Part shown: one piece after another, positions 43,804-54,718 of the stretch
Position numbering within the stretch: the first letter of the stretch is position 1
Layout: each line of letters opens with the position of its first letter
Position numbers and translations under genes: made by a program
Notes under the pieces: model-generated
The model's database searches: none
What the model was told of the DNA's origin: nothing
The model's input: only the letters and a program-made list of their open reading frames with translations
Origin: an uncultured Sphingomonas sp.
GTDB taxonomy: Bacteria > Pseudomonadota > Alphaproteobacteria > Sphingomonadales > Sphingomonadaceae
Direction: 5' to 3'
Assembly: GCF_936927845.1 (NCBI RefSeq)
Contig: NZ_CAKZHV010000030.1
Coordinates: forward strand, 50,380 to 114,379
DNA: 64,000 bases

Positions 43804-44786
43804 TGACGCTCGTCGCGCGCGCGCGCGCCTGGGCGGGGACCGAGGATGCGAAACGCGTCGCGGTCGCGCTGCGCATATTGTTCTTTGCGGCGATGTTCAC
43901 CTGGTTGGTGCTCAAGGTGCGCGCGATCGGGTGGCGACAGGTAGCGGGATCGCTGCCGACCAACCCGCTGTTCTACATCCTGTTCTTCGTCAATTTCCTG
44001 ATCCTGCCCGCGTCGGAGACGGCCATCTTCCGCATCGTGTTTCGGCAAAGGCTGCCGCGCGCCTTCCCGGTGCTGATCCGCAAGCGCGTCTACAACAGCG
44101 CGCTGGTCGGCTATTCGGGCGAGCTGATGTTCGCGATCTGGCTGAAGCGCAGCTTCGGACTGAAGACCAAGCGCATTCTGGTCGCGCTGAAGGACAATGC
44201 GATCCTCTCGGCGGTGTCGTCGGGGCTCGTCACCGCTGGCTTGCTGGTGCTGTTCGCCGCCACCGGCAACGCGCGGCGGATCATCGATTGGCTCCATCCC
44301 GGTCCGGCGCTGGTGGTGGCGGGCGTACTCGCCGCCGTATTCGTGGTGCCGGTGCTGTACCGGCTGCGGCGTCACCTGATCGCGCTGACGGGCGGGCAGG
44401 CGACGAGCGTGCTGGCCATCCATATCTCCCGCACCACGCTGGTCGTGCTGCTCCAGGCGACGCAATGGGCCGTCGTGTTGCCGACCGAGCGCTGGTCGAC
44501 CTGGCTCGTGTTCCTGACCGCACAGATGGTGATCTCGCGCCTGCCGATCATTCCCAACCGCGACCTGCTGTTCCTGAGCGCGGGGCTGGAGATGAGCAAC
44601 ACGATCGCCGGGCCGCGCGCGGCGATGGCGGGGTTACTGCTCGCGGGCGGCGCGCTGACGCAGGCGATGAACCTCGGCTTCTTCATCGTCACCTCGTTCA
44701 TCGCGCAGCCGCCCAAGCTCGACGCGCGCGAGATGGAGGAGGTGGACGAGGTTGACGAGGACGCGCGGATCGCCGGCACCGTTTAG
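43803..44786 (+). CDS. Polytopic membrane protein, LPG-synthase/flippase-like
   Basis: From ATG 43803 the 327-aa product has six to eight hydrophobic helices: LRILFFAAMFTWLVLKVRAI, PLFYILFFVNFLILPASETA, VSSGLVTAGLLVLFAATG and so on, with the loop SALVGYSGELMFAIWLKRSF. This resembles the lysylphosphatidylglycerol-synthase/flippase transmembrane family, common beside glycosyltransferases. It ends in an acidic tail. It may flip a glycolipid made by the coupled GT2. Family assignment is by pattern only. Confidence 0.6.
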   Translation: MTLVARARAWAGTEDAKRVAVALRILFFAAMFTWLVLKVRAIGWRQVAGSLPTNPLFYILFFVNFLILPASETAIFRIVFRQRLPRAFPVLIRKRVYNSALVGYSGELMFAIWLKRSFGLKTKRILVALKDNAILSAVSSGLVTAGLLVLFAATGNARRIIDWLHPGPALVVAGVLAAVFVVPVLYRLRRHLIALTGGQATSVLAIHISRTTLVVLLQATQWAVVLPTERWSTWLVFLTAQMVISRLPIIPNRDLLFLSAGLEMSNTIAGPRAAMAGLLLAGGALTQAMNLGFFIVTSFIAQPPKLDAREMEEVDEVDEDARIAGTV

Positions 44787-44805
44787 TCTGTCGTGCGCAT
44801 GACCC

Positions 44806-44896
44806 AGACTTCGTCATCCCGGGCTTGACCCGGATCCCGCTCCTTCTTCTTCGCCGCGAGTAAAGCGGGATCCCGGATCAAGTCCGGGGTGACGAA
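44806..44896. repeat. REP-like intergenic palindrome
   Basis: A left arm at 44806-44839 and a right arm at 44862-44896 are imperfect inverted repeats of about 34 bases (CTTCGTCATCCCGGGCTTGA against TCAAGTCCGGGGTGACGAAG), with a 22-base loop. Palindromes with the core GTCATCCCGGACTTGATCCG are dispersed in many sphingomonad genomes. It lies between two convergent genes and may act in transcription termination. Confidence 0.75.
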
Positions 44897-44914
44897 GTGG
44901 TCGTAGGGCGATGC

Positions 44915-46306
44915 CTAGCGCGCCGTCGCGTCGATCTCCGCGCGCGACCAGCCGCCACCCATCGCCTGGTAGAGCCCGACGAAATTGGTCAGCCGGTCTG
45001 CCTGCGTCTGCGTCAGCGCGAGTTGCGCGGTCAGCAGGCTGCGCTGCGCGTCGAGCTGCTCGATATACGCCGAATAGCCCGCCCGGTAGCGGTTGGTCGC
45101 ATTTTCCAGCGCGCCGCGCGCCGCCGCGGCCTGATCGGCCAGGTCCTGCGCCTGCTGCGCGATACGGGTGTAACCCGCCAGCGCGTCGTCGACCTCGCGA
45201 AACGCGGTCAGCGCGGTGCGGCGATAGGCGAATGCGGCCTGGTCGCGCCGCGCCACCGCACCGCGTTCCTGCGCGCGCAGCCGTCCGCCGTCGAAGATCG
45301 GGGACAGGATGCTCGCGCCCAGCGAGAAGACACCGACCGGATTCGACAGCGCGGTCGACAACACCACGCCGGCAGAGCCGGTGAGCGCGAGGTTGGGCAG
45401 CATCGCCGCGCGCTGGCTGTCGAGCGAGCGGTCCGCCGCGACCAGCGTCTGCTCGGCCTGGAACACGTCGGGGCGGCGGCGTAGCAAGTCGGCGGGCAGC
45501 CCATCGGGGATCGGCGGCAGCAGCAGCCGTTCGAGTGGCAGGCCGCGCGGGACGCCACGCGGCGCGTCGCCGGTCAGCAGCGATAGCGCATTCTCCTGCC
45601 GGCTGATCGTGAGCTGCGCCTGCGGCACGAGCTGCGCGGTGGCGGCGTACTCCGCCTGAGCCTGCCGGAGTTCGAGCCGCGATGAATAGCCCGTCTCGAA
45701 CCGTCGCCTCGCAATCCTAAGCGAGTCGCTTCGCGCGGCGAGCGTACCGCGCGCGATCTCGAGCCGCTGGTCGAGTGCGCGCAAGGTGATGTAGCCAGTG
45801 GCAGTGCTGGCCGCGACCGCGAGCCGCACGGTGTCACGCGCGCCCTCGCTCGCCAGCAACTGCGCGCGCGCGGCGCGGCTGGCCTGTTTCAACCGCCCGA
45901 ACAGGTCGAGGTCGAAGCTGGTGGTGATCGCGGGCTGCGCACCGAAGGCGCGACTCGGCGTGCCGAACGGGCTGAGCGTCTGCCCTTGCGTCTCGGGCAC
46001 CTGTCCGCCGATCGTCGGCGACAATTGCGCGCGTGCGAGGTCCTGCGCCGCGCGCGCTTCCTCGACGCGGCCGGCGGCGACCGCGATGTCGAGGTTGTTG
46101 GCGAGCGCGCGCTCGACCAGCGCGGTCAGTTGCGCATCGCCGAAACTGGTCCACCATGCATCCGGGATCGGCTTCCCCGGCGGCGTCTGCGTTCGCCACG
46201 CGGGCGGCGGCACAACCGCGGCAGCGGCAGGCGCCTCGGCACGCTTGCCCGGCAGCGTGCAGCCGGCAAGTAACAGCGCAAGGGTGAAGGGCAGGGCGCG
46301 CGTCAT
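44915..46306 (-). CDS. Outer-membrane factor of a tripartite efflux system (NodT/TolC family lipoprotein)
   Basis: A 463-aa lipoprotein from ATG 46306: MTRALPFTLALLLAGCTLPG with lipobox cysteine 16. The OMF repeats are present: PDAWWTSFGDAQLTALVERA, LANNLDIAVAAGRVEEARAA, ITTSFDLDLFGRLKQASRAA, and a second set LRRRPDVFQAEQTLVAADRS and GASILSPIFDGGRLRAQERG. It forms the trimeric outer-membrane channel. It is the third gene of the operon, overlapping the membrane-fusion gene by four bases. The frame stays open upstream into that gene but the lipobox fixes this start. Confidence 0.9.
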   Translation of the reverse strand: MTRALPFTLALLLAGCTLPGKRAEAPAAAAVVPPPAWRTQTPPGKPIPDAWWTSFGDAQLTALVERALANNLDIAVAAGRVEEARAAQDLARAQLSPTIGGQVPETQGQTLSPFGTPSRAFGAQPAITTSFDLDLFGRLKQASRAARAQLLASEGARDTVRLAVAASTATGYITLRALDQRLEIARGTLAARSDSLRIARRRFETGYSSRLELRQAQAEYAATAQLVPQAQLTISRQENALSLLTGDAPRGVPRGLPLERLLLPPIPDGLPADLLRRRPDVFQAEQTLVAADRSLDSQRAAMLPNLALTGSAGVVLSTALSNPVGVFSLGASILSPIFDGGRLRAQERGAVARRDQAAFAYRRTALTAFREVDDALAGYTRIAQQAQDLADQAAAARGALENATNRYRAGYSAYIEQLDAQRSLLTAQLALTQTQADRLTNFVGLYQAMGGGWSRAEIDATAR

Positions 46307-47496
46307 TGCACCGCCGGGGCGCCGTCGACGTCGACGCGCGCCTGCACCGACATGCCCGGCCGCAGCCGTGCCGCGAGTGTCTGACCCGGATCGATGCGGA
46401 TGCGCACCGCGATCCGCTGCGGCACCTTGGTGAAATTGCCCGTCGCATTGTCGGACTTCAGCACCGCGAATTCGCTGCCCGCGGCGGGCGAGATGCGTTC
46501 GACATGGCCGCGGATGCGCGCGTTGTTCAATGCGTCGACCGTGAAGCTTGCCGGTTGGCCGACCGCGATACGTGCGGTCTGCGCTTCCTTGAAGTTGGCG
46601 ATCACCCACACCTCGGGCGGGACCAGGAACATCAGCTGCGATCCCGCGGTCACATATTGCCCGACGCGCACGCCGACCTCCGACAAACGCCCGCGCTCGG
46701 GTGCGCGGATCAGGGTATTGGCGAGATCGATGCGCGCGAGGCGGAGCTGCGCCTCCGCGCCCGACACGCCCGCCTGCTGTCCGCCGCGCCCGACCTCGAC
46801 CGTGCGGATGTCCTGGCTCGCAATCTCGCGCGCCGCCTGCGCCTGCCGCACACCAGCCTGCGCCTGACGCAGCGCGGCGAGCGTCTGGTCGCGTTCGCGC
46901 AAAGACACCGAGCCGTCCTTCACCAGATCGTTGACGCGCGCCATATCGGCCTGCGCGCGCATCAACTGCGCCTGCGCGTTCTCGACCGCGGCCTCTTGCG
47001 CGCCGAAGCTCGCTTGGCGGCTGGCGGCCTGCTGGCGCGAGTTGGCGAGCGTCGCCTGCGCCGCCTCGACCTGCGACGCTGCCGCCTCGACCCGCTGCGC
47101 GTAGATGCGGCGGTCGATCTCGACCAGCGGCTGTCCCTGCTCGACGGTGGCGAAGTCGCGCACCAGCACGCGCGTGACATAGCCCGACACCTGCGGGCTG
47201 ATCACGGTCACGCGCCCGCGGACATAGGCGTTGTCGGTCGACTGATCGTCGGGGTTGAACGGCCAGATGCGCCACGCCGCCAACACCGCGGCAATGCCCG
47301 CGAGCGCCAGCACCGCGATCAGCACGATCGAACCAGCGGTGAGCTGCGGCGGGCGCCAGCCTGACCCCTGCGGCGTCGCGGGTGCGGCGGCAGGTGGCGG
47401 GGCGGCCGCGTCGGTTGTCGGCGTGCCGCCCTGTTCGGCGATCTTCTCTTCCGTCATCGGCGTGGGAGAAACGTTGGGGGAACGCGGGTCAGTCAT
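46303..47496 (-). CDS. HlyD/EmrA-family membrane-fusion protein
   Basis: A 397-aa adaptor. A proline/alanine-rich N-terminus precedes one transmembrane helix (TAGSIVLIAVLALAGIAAVL). A biotinyl-lipoyl-like strand pair (STDNAYVRGRVTVISPQVSG and DFATVEQGQPLVEIDRRIYA) flanks a long coiled coil (SQVEAAQATLANSRQQAASR). A beta-barrel ends the protein. It bridges the MFS pump and the outer-membrane factor. Overlaps with both neighbours (ATGA) show one operon. Confidence 0.92.
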   Translation of the reverse strand: MTDPRSPNVSPTPMTEEKIAEQGGTPTTDAAAPPPAAAPATPQGSGWRPPQLTAGSIVLIAVLALAGIAAVLAAWRIWPFNPDDQSTDNAYVRGRVTVISPQVSGYVTRVLVRDFATVEQGQPLVEIDRRIYAQRVEAAASQVEAAQATLANSRQQAASRQASFGAQEAAVENAQAQLMRAQADMARVNDLVKDGSVSLRERDQTLAALRQAQAGVRQAQAAREIASQDIRTVEVGRGGQQAGVSGAEAQLRLARIDLANTLIRAPERGRLSEVGVRVGQYVTAGSQLMFLVPPEVWVIANFKEAQTARIAVGQPASFTVDALNNARIRGHVERISPAAGSEFAVLKSDNATGNFTKVPQRIAVRIRIDPGQTLAARLRPGMSVQARVDVDGAPAVQ

Positions 47497-49145
47497 GCGG
47501 GAACTCCGCGGCGCGCGCGGATCGAGCGCCGCACCAGCAGGAAGAGGAGGTAGAGGAAGGTCAGCGCGGAAAGCACCGCGACCAGCCGGAATACATCATT
47601 GTATGCAAGCACGTTGGCCTCGCGCGTCGTCGCTTGCGACAGCAGCGCCGCACCTTCCGCGGTACGCAGCGTGGGGTCGCCGATGACGCGCCCGACGCCC
47701 GCGGCGCCTGCCTGGATGCGCTGGGTCACGATCGGGTTGGTTGGATCGATCGCTTGCACCAAGGCGGCGCTGTTCGCCTTTTCGCGCACCACCTGATAGG
47801 TGCTGAGCAGTGCCGCGCCCCCCAGTCCGCCGATCGAGTTGATGATCCCGAACAGCGCGATGAAGCTGATAATGTGACCGCTTCCTGCCGCTAGCGCGCG
47901 CGTCATCCCGAACAGCAGCGCGGGGCCGAGGAAGAACGCGCCCGCGAATGCGATCAGTCCTTGCGTCGCGTAGAGCTGCGGCGCGCGCGTCAGGCTTGTC
48001 GAGTGCGAGTCGATGAATGCGGCGACGGCGACCAGCCCGACCGCGAGCATGATCGGATGCGCCAGTTTCTCGATGTTGAGCGTCATCGCGCTTGCCGCGA
48101 CACCCGCCGCGGTCGCGATCGTCAGGATGAGGAAGAACGGCATCAACTGGTCGTTGTTCTGCCCCAGCACGGTCAGCAGCCCGACCGCGCCGGTATTCTG
48201 CTCCGACAGCACGATCCGCGCCATGATCGTGACGATGGTGAAGCGCAGGATGTCCGCGCTCGCCAGCCAGCGCGTATTGAGCAGCGGATTGGCACGGCCG
48301 TGCTCGATCACCAGCGCGGCGGCGAGCATCGGGATCGCGGCGATCAGTGCCCAGCCGATCCAGTTCGCCTGCGTCCACCAGTCGATTCGCCCGAGCCCCA
48401 GCACGGCGGCGAACAATGCCATCGCGCCCGCGAACAATACGAAGGTGACGAAGTCGAGCGGCTCGAATGCCTTGACCCGGTTGGTCGGCGGCAGGCGCAA
48501 TGCGATCACCGCGGCGAGGCTCATCGCGGCAAGCCCGAGCTCGAACAGGTAGAGCGTGCGCCACTGGCTCATCGCCAGCAATTCGGGGGAGAACAACCGC
48601 GCCATCGGCGTCGCGCATTGCGGGACGCCGATCCCGACCACCACCGCGCGCAATCGCCACTTCGCGGGAAACGACTGCATCAGGTAATAGAGCGCCAAGC
48701 TGCTGATCGGCGCGCCCGCCATCCCGCTCGCCGCGCGCACCAGGATCGCCGAGGTGAAGTCGCGCACGAACAGATGCGCGAAAGTGAGGATCACGTAGAT
48801 CGCGAGAAAGATGATCGCGAACGGCCTGAGCCCGAATTCCTGCCGGAACTTGATCATTAGCAAATTGATGCTGACGTTGGTCATCACATAGACCGTCGGC
48901 AGCCACGCGATCTCGGCCGGATCGAGCCCCAGTGCGCCTTGCAGCGTATAGGTGTTGGCGGTGATCAGCGCGTTGCCGAATCCCGCGGTCAGCCCGAGGA
49001 GCACGCCGATCAGCCCGTAAGCGATCTTTCGGCTGGTCGGATGGTCGGGTGAGCCCGGTGACCCGGGCAGCACCGGCAGCTCGTGCGCGGCGAACGTCCA
49101 TTGTTCTTCGCGGAGGAATTCGCGCACGCGCGCCATCACGGCCAT
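47493..49145 (-). CDS. MFS drug exporter, DHA2 (EmrB-like) family
   Basis: A 550-aa transporter with 14 predicted helices: YGLIGVLLGLTAGFGNALIT, LGLDPAEIAWLPTVYVMTNV, then PLDFVTFVLFAGAMALFAAV and GHIISFIALFGIINSIGGLG. The motif pattern of the DHA2/EmrB group (LG.....WL...Y....) is clear. First gene of the operon. With the next two genes it forms a complete tripartite pump of the EmrAB-TolC type, likely exporting hydrophobic toxins. ATG 49136 is a second possible start. Confidence 0.9.
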   Translation of the reverse strand: MAVMARVREFLREEQWTFAAHELPVLPGSPGSPDHPTSRKIAYGLIGVLLGLTAGFGNALITANTYTLQGALGLDPAEIAWLPTVYVMTNVSINLLMIKFRQEFGLRPFAIIFLAIYVILTFAHLFVRDFTSAILVRAASGMAGAPISSLALYYLMQSFPAKWRLRAVVVGIGVPQCATPMARLFSPELLAMSQWRTLYLFELGLAAMSLAAVIALRLPPTNRVKAFEPLDFVTFVLFAGAMALFAAVLGLGRIDWWTQANWIGWALIAAIPMLAAALVIEHGRANPLLNTRWLASADILRFTIVTIMARIVLSEQNTGAVGLLTVLGQNNDQLMPFFLILTIATAAGVAASAMTLNIEKLAHPIMLAVGLVAVAAFIDSHSTSLTRAPQLYATQGLIAFAGAFFLGPALLFGMTRALAAGSGHIISFIALFGIINSIGGLGGAALLSTYQVVREKANSAALVQAIDPTNPIVTQRIQAGAAGVGRVIGDPTLRTAEGAALLSQATTREANVLAYNDVFRLVAVLSALTFLYLLFLLVRRSIRARRGVPA

Positions 49146-49332
49146 GTTGCCGCTCTATGGCCGATCGCGGACGTTGTGCAACGGCGCAGGTTAGCGGTGC
49201 GGACCGCGGCGTCCGCGGTCACGGGCGCTTCCAGTCGCAGGTACGGTTGCGCTGGCCGGTTACATCGCCAGGGGTGACGCGCGTTCGACGATGCGGTATC
49301 CAGTGGCACAACGAAACCGAGAGGATCACGCC

Positions 49333-50109
49333 ATGGCAACGCTCGCGACCGTCGACCAGCATGAGGCGCATTATGCACCGGGCGAGTGGGGGGCGCGGGT
49401 CGATCTCGCCGCCGCCTACCGGCTCGTCGCGCTCTATGGCTGGGACGATCTCATCTTCACGCACCTGTCGGCGCGCGTGCCCGGGCCCGAGCATCATTTC
49501 CTCATCAACCCGTACGACATGATGTTCGAAGAGATCACCGCGTCGAGCCTGGTGAAGATCGACGTCGAGGGCAATCCGGTCGGCCCCTCGACGCACCCGG
49601 TCAACCCCGCGGGCTTTACCATCCACTCGGCGATCCACATGGCGCGCGAGGATGCCGCGGCGGTGATGCACCTGCATACGCCGCACGGGCAGGCGGTATC
49701 GGCGATGGAGTTCGGCCTGCTGCCGCACACGCAGACCGCGATGATCGCGCAGCACGATGTCGCCTACCACGATTACGAGGGGATCGCGACCGACCTCGAC
49801 GAGCGCGAGCGGCTGGTCGCCGACATCGGCACCAAGAACGCGATGATTCTGCGCAACCACGGCACGCTCGCGATCGGCGACACCGTCGCGTCGTGTTTCC
49901 TGCGGCTCTACTTCCTCGAGCGCGCGTGCGAGGCGCAGGTGCTGATGCTGTCGGCGGGCAAGGAGCACCTCAACAACCCGCCGCAGGGTGTCGCGCACAA
50001 GGTCGCGGGGCAGTCAAACCCCAAGGGAATGGGCGGATTGGCGCAGAAGCTCGCTTGGCCCGCGCTGTTGCGCAAGCTCGACCGGATCGATCCCAGCTTC
50101 CGTCATTGA
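49333..50109 (+). CDS. Class II aldolase/adducin family protein
   Basis: A 258-aa enzyme from ATG 49333, preceded by GAGAGG. The class II aldolase fold shows LAAAYRLVALYGWDDLIFTH LSAR, then HLHTPHGQAVSAMEFGLLPH with zinc ligand histidines, and MILRNHGTLAIGDTVASCFL with another. It resembles sugar-phosphate aldolases of the L-fuculose/adducin type, but the substrate is not clear. Single-gene unit with a terminator. Confidence 0.85.
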   Translation: MATLATVDQHEAHYAPGEWGARVDLAAAYRLVALYGWDDLIFTHLSARVPGPEHHFLINPYDMMFEEITASSLVKIDVEGNPVGPSTHPVNPAGFTIHSAIHMAREDAAAVMHLHTPHGQAVSAMEFGLLPHTQTAMIAQHDVAYHDYEGIATDLDERERLVADIGTKNAMILRNHGTLAIGDTVASCFLRLYFLERACEAQVLMLSAGKEHLNNPPQGVAHKVAGQSNPKGMGGLAQKLAWPALLRKLDRIDPSFRH

Positions 50110-50180
50110 GCAGGGCGGGCGGTCGTCCCGCGTCACGGCGTGAGCGGGCCGGCTCCGGTTCCTTGAGTAACCCAACGAGA

Positions 50181-50212
50181 AAGGCCCCCGGCATCGCTGC
50201 CGGGGGCCTTTT
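50181..50212. terminator. Bidirectional rho-independent terminator
   Basis: A 13-base perfect stem (AAGGCCCCCGGCA with TGCCGGGGGCCTT), a four-base loop TCGC and a T-run. It separates the aldolase from the convergent pnp gene and can act on both strands. Confidence 0.9.
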
Positions 50213-50240
50213 CGCTTTTCGTCGCTGACGCTGCGGACGC

Positions 50241-52577
<2,337 letters not shown>

Positions 52578-52697
52578 ATGAATTCCTTTGGACCGGATGC
52601 CCGATGCATCCGGGGCCTCGTGGTGCAGGCTGTCCGGCCTGCGCGGTGCGGGGCTTTTGGTCGCCCCATGCGCCGTCGCCGGATTGCGAGGGCGCGG

Positions 52698-52728
52698 AAA
52701 AGCGAAGGGCGACCCGAGGGCCGCCCTT
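52698..52728 (-). terminator. Terminator after rpsO
   Basis: On the minus strand AAGGGCG (52728-52722) pairs with CGCCCTT (52711-52705), loop of ten bases, followed by CGCTTTT at 52704-52698. It lies six bases after the rpsO stop and would reduce read-through into pnp. Confidence 0.65.
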
Positions 52729-52733
52729 GCCGG

Positions 52734-53003
52734 TTACTTGCGAAGGCCGAGCTTCGCGATGAGCGCCAGATAACGGTCGCCGTCGGTCTTGCGGAGATAA
52801 TCCAGCAGCGAGCGACGCTTGTTGACCATCATGAGCAGGCCGCGACGCGAGTGGTTGTCCTTGGCGTGGCCCTTGAAGTGCTCGGTCAGGTTGCGGATAC
52901 GCTCGGTGAGGATCGCGACCTGGACCTCGGTGGATCCGGTATCGCCCTCGGCGCGGGCGTGTTCCTTGATGACTTCCTGGCGGCGTTCGGCAGTGATCGA
53001 CAT
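52734..53003 (-). CDS. rpsO: Ribosomal protein uS15
   Basis: An 89-aa S15: [60 protein letters not shown] and [20 protein letters not shown], complete. It binds 16S rRNA. Placed between truB and pnp as is usual in proteobacteria. Confidence 0.98.
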   Translation of the reverse strand: MSITAERRQEVIKEHARAEGDTGSTEVQVAILTERIRNLTEHFKGHAKDNHSRRGLLMMVNKRRSLLDYLRKTDGDRYLALIAKLGLRK

Positions 53004-53027
53004 TACGAAATCGTCCTCGACATCAGG

Positions 53028-53933
53028 TCACAGATTGAAGCCGCGAACGACGCGAAGCTGGTTGGCTTCGACCTCGGCCAGCGCGACGGGCGTGTCGCCC
53101 GTGCACGCGAAGACGAGACCATCGTCGGCGGCGATCCCGTCCAGCACCCGCCCCTGTCGAAGCGCGCCTGCCTGGTCGGGCGTGAGGGAAAAGGCCGGGA
53201 TGTCGTCCAGCCCCGCCCTCAATGGCAGGAGTAATGGTTCCAGCGCCGACGCCTTAGCGGCCGCGTCCAATTTGTCCAGTGTTATCGCCTGTCCAAGCGC
53301 GAACGGTCCCGCCTTGACGCGGTGGAGCCGAGTGACGTGGCCGACCGTGTCGAGCGCCAGCGCGATATCGCGCGCGAGGCTGCGGATATAGGTGCCCTTG
53401 GACACGTGCGCGACGAGCGTGGCCTCGCTGAGCCGCGTGTCGGGCGCCGTGTCGCCGTCGCGCGTCAGGCGGTGGATCGTGATGTCACGCGAGGCGAGCA
53501 CCACCTCCTCACCGGCGCGTGCCAGATCATAGGCGCGCTGTCCGTCCACCTTGAGCGCGGAATAGGCTGGCGGCACCTGCGCGATCGCGCCCGTGAAGCG
53601 CGGCAGCACCGCATCGATCGCGGCGGCAGTCGGGCGCACGTCGCTGCTCGCGACCACTTCTCCCTCGGTGTCGAGCGTCGATGTCTGCGTGCCGAACGCG
53701 AGCGTGAAGGCGTAGATCTTGTCGCTGTCGAGCATCCGCCCGGCGAGCTTGGTCGCCTCGCCGAGCGCGATCGGCAGCACCCCGCTCGCCAGCGGATCGA
53801 GCGTGCCGCCGTGGCCGACCTTGACCTTGGGCACGCCGGCGGTGCGCATCGCGCGCTTCACCGCGGAGACGACCTGTGTCGAGCCGATCCCCACGGGTTT
53901 GTCGATCACCAACCAGCCGTGCATCTCAGGCAA
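53028..53933 (-). CDS. truB: tRNA pseudouridine-55 synthase
   Basis: A 301-aa enzyme: GWLVIDKPVGIGSTQVVSAV, then VGHGGTLDPLASGVLPIALG with the catalytic aspartate, QVPPAYSALKVDGQRAYDLA RAG, and CSKGTYIRSLARDIALALDT-like (HVSKGTYIRSLARDIALALD). The start codon overlaps the site-2 protease gene by eight bases. The product isomerises U55 in the T-loop of tRNA. Confidence 0.96.
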   Translation of the reverse strand: MPEMHGWLVIDKPVGIGSTQVVSAVKRAMRTAGVPKVKVGHGGTLDPLASGVLPIALGEATKLAGRMLDSDKIYAFTLAFGTQTSTLDTEGEVVASSDVRPTAAAIDAVLPRFTGAIAQVPPAYSALKVDGQRAYDLARAGEEVVLASRDITIHRLTRDGDTAPDTRLSEATLVAHVSKGTYIRSLARDIALALDTVGHVTRLHRVKAGPFALGQAITLDKLDAAAKASALEPLLLPLRAGLDDIPAFSLTPDQAGALRQGRVLDGIAADDGLVFACTGDTPVALAEVEANQLRVVRGFNL

Positions 53934-54621
53934 TCGCCGCGGCGATGGTGAGATAGGCCTGCGTCAGCGCCTGCGCGGGCGGAGCGACGAGCCGCTGAAC
54001 GATGTTCGCACCCGGCACCAGCGCGGGCAGCACCAAGAGCAGGATGATCAGCAGCGGAAAGCCGAAGCGCGCGAGCTTGTCCCATTGCAGCGCCGCGCGT
54101 TCGGGCAGCAGCCCGGCGACGACGTGCCCGCCGTCGAACGGCGGCAGCGGGATCAGGTTGAACAGCGCCAGGAAGACGTTGATCAGCAGGAAGTTAATTA
54201 GGTTGGCACCCAAGAACGCCGCCGCGCTGCCATCGGCGGGCTCCCCCACCCAATGCGCGAAGATGCCGAGCAGCAATGCGCCGACGAGAGCGAGCGCCAG
54301 GTTCATCCCCGGCCCGGCGAGCGCGACGAGCATCATGCCGGTGCGCGGATTGGTCTTGGTGATCCGGCGCGCGTCGACCGGCACCGGCTTTGCCCAGCCG
54401 AACACCGGCACCTTGGCGATCGCGAGCATCAACGGCAGCACGACCGTTCCGATCGGATCGACGTGGCGCAGCGGGTTGAACGACAGGCGGCGAAGCTGCG
54501 CCGCGGTCGGATCGCCCAGCGCACGCGCGGCGAGCCCGTGGCTGACTTCGTGAAAGACGATCGCGATCACCAGCGGGATGATCCACACCGCCGCCGACCA
54601 GATAACACCATTGGGGTTCAT
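53926..54621 (-). CDS. Site-2 protease family membrane metalloprotease (M50)
   Basis: From ATG 54621 the 231-aa protein is MNPNGVIWSAAVWIIPLVIA, with the metal site HEVSH in IVFHEVSHGLAARALGDPTA and the third ligand in NLIPLPPFDGGHVVAGLLPE. Several membrane helices complete the fold. It probably cleaves transmembrane regulatory proteins. The frame extends upstream but without a start that has a ribosome-binding site. It is in one transcript with truB and rpsO. Confidence 0.88.
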   Translation of the reverse strand: MNPNGVIWSAAVWIIPLVIAIVFHEVSHGLAARALGDPTAAQLRRLSFNPLRHVDPIGTVVLPLMLAIAKVPVFGWAKPVPVDARRITKTNPRTGMMLVALAGPGMNLALALVGALLLGIFAHWVGEPADGSAAAFLGANLINFLLINVFLALFNLIPLPPFDGGHVVAGLLPERAALQWDKLARFGFPLLIILLLVLPALVPGANIVQRLVAPPAQALTQAYLTIAAAIA

Positions 54622-54718
54622 GGCGGCCGAGATAGGGCGGCATCGCTGCGAAGACCAGCGGGTGACCATGATCGGCATTGGGCTTGCGTGTGGTTGAACC
54701 GAGCAGCATCATTGTGGC

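Noticed and set aside
44915..47275. The full 786-codon minus-strand frame as one efflux protein
   Set aside because: The first 323 codons are a shadow of the membrane-fusion gene. The lipobox at 46306 fixes the true start of the outer-membrane factor.
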